A stretch of 15,399 bases of DNA from UBA2882 sp051877575 (GTDB taxonomy: Bacteria; Bacillota; Clostridia; Lachnospirales; Lachnospiraceae): NCBI GenBank assembly GCA_051877575.1, contig JBJEJA010000016.1, positions 1 to 15,399 on the forward strand, in the 5' to 3' direction. Below the pieces are notes generated by a model. It had not been told where the DNA came from. It saw only the letters and a program-made list of their open reading frames with translations, and did no database searches. A program made the position numbers and the translations under genes. Position 1 is the stretch's first letter. Each line of letters begins with the position of its first letter. Shown here piece after piece: positions 13,501 through 15,399 of the stretch.

Positions 13501-13529
13501 ATTATACGAAAGCAAAAGAATTTTTTCCA
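13501..13529 (-). promoter_or_regulatory. Promoter upstream of the riboswitch
   Basis: On the minus strand a perfect TATAAT (13501-13506) lies 17 bases from TGGAAA (13524-13529), a poor -35. Transcription would begin near 13494, almost exactly at the 5' end of the aptamer. The weak -35 leaves room for activation from the direct repeat at 13546-13562. Confidence 0.6.
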
Positions 13530-13545
13530 CTAAATCCGCTTATTC

Positions 13546-13562
13546 TTAACACAATCTTAACC
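13546..13562. promoter_or_regulatory. Direct repeat, candidate OmpR-family response regulator site
   Basis: On the plus strand TTAACA (13546-13551) and TTAACC (13557-13562) lie 5 bases apart, an 11-base period, as in PhoP/PhoB-type sites of OmpR-family regulators. They sit about 50-70 bases upstream of the predicted start of the antiporter transcript. The adjacent KdpE-like regulator is the obvious candidate binder. Inference only. Confidence 0.4.
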
Positions 13563-13563
13563 G

Positions 13564-14271
13564 CTAGTCCGCTTCTACCATGCGATATCCCACACCCGCC
13601 TCGGTAAAAATATACTCGGGCTGCGCCGGATTTTTTTCTATCTTCCGCCGGATGTTCGCCATGTTTACCCGCAGGATCTGATTATCATTTTTCATATTCG
13701 GTCCCCAGATTTCCTTCATAATATAGTCATAGGTCATGACTCTGCCTGCATATTTTCCAAGCAATGCAACGATCTTAAATTCATTCTGGGTCAGATTCGC
13801 ATCCCTGCCGTCCACAAAAACTCTGTGTTTATCATAATCGATCACAAAACCGCCGGATACAAAAGTTCCGCTTTGTCCCAGCCCCGGCGTCGCTGCAGCA
13901 GTCCTGGTATGTCTGATCGCCGCACGGATCCTGGCCAGCAATTCGGATGTGCCGAAAGGCTTGGTAATATAATCATCCGCACCCATATCCAACGCAGCCA
14001 CCTTGTCCTTTTCGTGACTTCTTGCGGAAACTACCACAACAGGCATGGAAGACCATTCTCTTAAGTCCTTCAAAATCTTCATGCCATCCATATCCGGCAG
14101 TCCCAAATCCAGAATGATCAGATCCGGACACTGGGATGTGATCAGGCTGTAAGCCTCCGCTCCCGTATATGCCATCAACACATCATAATGATTGGCTTCC
14201 AACACCGCACGCAAAAAATTGCGGATACTTTTATCATCTTCTATCACTAAGATCCTGTCCCTGATTTCCAT
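13564..14271 (-). CDS. kdpE: KdpE-like OmpR-family response regulator
   Basis: This 235-residue protein has a receiver domain (about 1-120) and an OmpR-type winged-helix DNA-binding domain (about 138-233). Phosphoacceptor Asp55 lies in LIILDLGLPDMDG; acidic residues are Glu11/Asp12, with Ser82 and Lys104 (TKPF). The segments DLREWSSMPVVVVSAR and ALDMGADDYITKPFG are very close to KdpE. The effector domain shows LTQNEFKIVALLGKYAGRVMT, RVNMANIRRKIE and YIFTEAGVGYRM. ATG 14271 lies one base after the kinase stop, with AGGAGG inside the end of the kinase gene, so the two are coupled. KdpE classically turns on K+ uptake genes; no kdpFABC is here, and the next genes are cation antiporters. Confidence 0.9.
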   Translation of the reverse strand: MEIRDRILVIEDDKSIRNFLRAVLEANHYDVLMAYTGAEAYSLITSQCPDLIILDLGLPDMDGMKILKDLREWSSMPVVVVSARSHEKDKVAALDMGADDYITKPFGTSELLARIRAAIRHTRTAAATPGLGQSGTFVSGGFVIDYDKHRVFVDGRDANLTQNEFKIVALLGKYAGRVMTYDYIMKEIWGPNMKNDNQILRVNMANIRRKIEKNPAQPEYIFTEAGVGYRMVEAD

Positions 14272-14272
14272 G

Positions 14273-15340
14273 CTATTGTTCCTCCTGCATCGGAAGCGAA
14301 AATATAATCCTTGCTCCGCCTCCGGCCTTATTTTCCGCCCTCATATTTCCATGATGCGCTTTGACAATACTCATACAGACCGATAGTCCGATTCCCATAT
14401 TTCGGCGGGAATCCAGTTCCTCACTTTCATTTGTATGCAGTCCGCCTTCAAACATGACCGGAAGGATATCATCGGGAATTCCCTGCCCGTCATCCTCTAC
14501 GATAAACAAAACCTCCCGCTCCTGACGAATAATATTGATCTCTATCATGCCGGTAGTTTTTCCATGCAATACGGAATTTTCCAGCAGATTGACGATCACC
14601 TGTTCAATCAGAATGGCATCCATGGGCACAAGAAGCACTTCTTCGGGAATATTGACTTCAACCTTCACATCCGGAAACCGTTTCCGGAATTTCTGAACGG
14701 CACTTCCCGCAATTTCCTCTACCGCTTCCAAATTGGTCGTAATGTTGGCACTGTCTCCGTTGATTCTCGTTACCGACAAGAGATTCTCCACAATGCGGAT
14801 CAGCCATTGTGCCTCATCCTTAATATCTTTTGTCAGCTCCAGCTTTTTCTCATCGGAGAGAATCTGGTCATTTTCAATTACCGCAGATGCCGAGCCCACA
14901 ATGGAAGTCAAAGGCGTCCTGATATCGTGGGAAACTGCCCGCAGCAGATTTCCACGCATTTTTTCTTTTTCAATTTCCAGTTTCATTTGTTCCTGCTGCT
15001 TGATCTGGGTCGTCAGGGCACTGACACTGATAGCCACCGCCAACATAGCAAGAAATGTCAGAGGATATCCCGTCAGCGTGAAATCCAGTTTGAAATATGG
15101 CTGGGTAAACACATAATTGACGCCGACAACCGCCAGTACCGACGCCGCAATACCATACAGATATCCGCTGGTCAGTCTGGAAATAAATAAAACCGCCAGG
15201 ACAAAGATCAGCGGCACGTGGGTGTCTGTCGAAACAACCTTCTGAAGCAGAAAACAAACTCCTGATGCAACGCCCAGTATTGCTGCCATGATCAGGCAAT
15301 TCTGCCAGATCTTTGTGGGGGTATTTTTTTGGGTTTTCAT
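14273..15340 (-). CDS. Short KdpD-like sensor histidine kinase
   Basis: This 355-residue kinase has four hydrophobic segments of DUF4118 type (about 14-33, 43-54, 60-77, 94-112), as in the KdpD membrane core. A short coiled linker precedes HisKA with the phosphorylated His138 (AVSHDIRTPLTS) and an ATPase domain: N box NLLENSVLHG (Asn255), G1 DDGQGIP (283-289), G2 NMGIGLS. It lacks the roughly 400-residue cytosolic N-terminal KdpD and Usp domains of E. coli KdpD. ATG 15340 has AAAGGAGG ten bases upstream; the frame stays open to 15394 but without a ribosome binding site. It is translated with the KdpE-like regulator. The sensed signal is probably potassium or ionic state, inferred from the family. 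An N-terminal KdpD domain could be encoded separately just outside the window. Confidence 0.9.
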   Translation of the reverse strand: MKTQKNTPTKIWQNCLIMAAILGVASGVCFLLQKVVSTDTHVPLIFVLAVLFISRLTSGYLYGIAASVLAVVGVNYVFTQPYFKLDFTLTGYPLTFLAMLAVAISVSALTTQIKQQEQMKLEIEKEKMRGNLLRAVSHDIRTPLTSIVGSASAVIENDQILSDEKKLELTKDIKDEAQWLIRIVENLLSVTRINGDSANITTNLEAVEEIAGSAVQKFRKRFPDVKVEVNIPEEVLLVPMDAILIEQVIVNLLENSVLHGKTTGMIEINIIRQEREVLFIVEDDGQGIPDDILPVMFEGGLHTNESEELDSRRNMGIGLSVCMSIVKAHHGNMRAENKAGGGARIIFSLPMQEEQ

Positions 15341-15356
15341 GCTCCCTACACCTCCT

Positions 15357-15399
15357 TTACCTGTTGCGGGATGTTCCTTCACCCATTGCATCATTCATG
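15357..15399 (-). CDS. Possible C-terminal end of an upstream gene (partial)
   Basis: One minus-strand frame is open from the window edge to TAA at 15357-15359 (13 codons visible, ending GEGTSRNR). Its stop codon runs into the AAAGGAGG site of the kinase gene, the kind of junction seen inside operons. Too little is visible to name it. A potassium transporter subunit or a separate KdpD N-terminal protein would fit the context, but this is a guess. Confidence 0.3.
   Translation of the reverse strand, partial: MNDAMGEGTSRNR

Noticed and set aside
14435..15190. 251-codon plus-strand open frame opposite the KdpD-like kinase
   Set aside because: Shadow of the kinase gene; no domain and implausible composition.
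1..15399. CRISPR arrays, insertion sequences, tRNA or rRNA genes
   Set aside because: No regularly spaced long repeats, transposase motifs, or tRNA/rRNA signatures were seen on either strand.

Overview
The window looks like chromosomal DNA from an anaerobic Firmicute, most likely a gut Clostridia of the Lachnospiraceae type. The basis is strong AGGAGG-type ribosome binding sites, consensus sigma-A promoters, a lipoprotein substrate-binding protein, a clostridial GABA/4-hydroxybutyrate gene pair and a yybP-ykoY-type riboswitch. No insertion sequence, phage gene, CRISPR array, rRNA or tRNA was seen. All genes except one LysR regulator lie on the minus strand, so transcription runs from high to low coordinates.

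Right part (about 15.4 to 10.7 kb): an ion-homeostasis region. A short KdpD-like sensor kinase and a KdpE-like response regulator are followed by a 248-base gap. That gap holds a sigma-A promoter, a probable manganese (yybP-ykoY) riboswitch and a terminator mutually exclusive with the aptamer. These control a CaCA-family cation antiporter and a CPA-type K+/H+ antiporter with two C-terminal RCK_C domains. The kdpFABC pump genes are not present.

Middle (10.7 to 9.6 kb): a short CarD-like RNA-polymerase-interaction protein with its own promoter, followed by the tRNA methyltransferase TrmO. The convergent LysR gene ends 2 bases from trmO.

Middle-left (9.6 to 4.6 kb): a LysR regulator divergent from a 4-hydroxybutyrate dehydrogenase and GABA aminotransferase operon. 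Together these would convert GABA through succinate semialdehyde to 4-hydroxybutyrate. An isolated argJ (ornithine/glutamate acetyltransferase) follows with its own promoter.

Left (4.6 to 0.27 kb): immediately after argJ, a sigma-A promoter with perfect consensus drives a polar amino acid ABC importer (binding lipoprotein, permease, ATPase). A translationally linked cytidylate-kinase-like P-loop protein follows, then an XRE regulator overlapping by 4 bases a REC-LytTR response regulator. The LytTR gene ends inside a strong intrinsic terminator. The last 269 bases hold only doubtful small ORFs and three phased TGTC boxes at the window edge.

Several start codons were moved from the longest open frame to the codon with a proper ribosome binding site. 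No clearly new system stands out. The most distinctive points are the riboswitch-controlled antiporter pair, the RID-only CarD protein next to trmO, and the P-loop-degenerate kinase-like protein coupled to the ABC importer.
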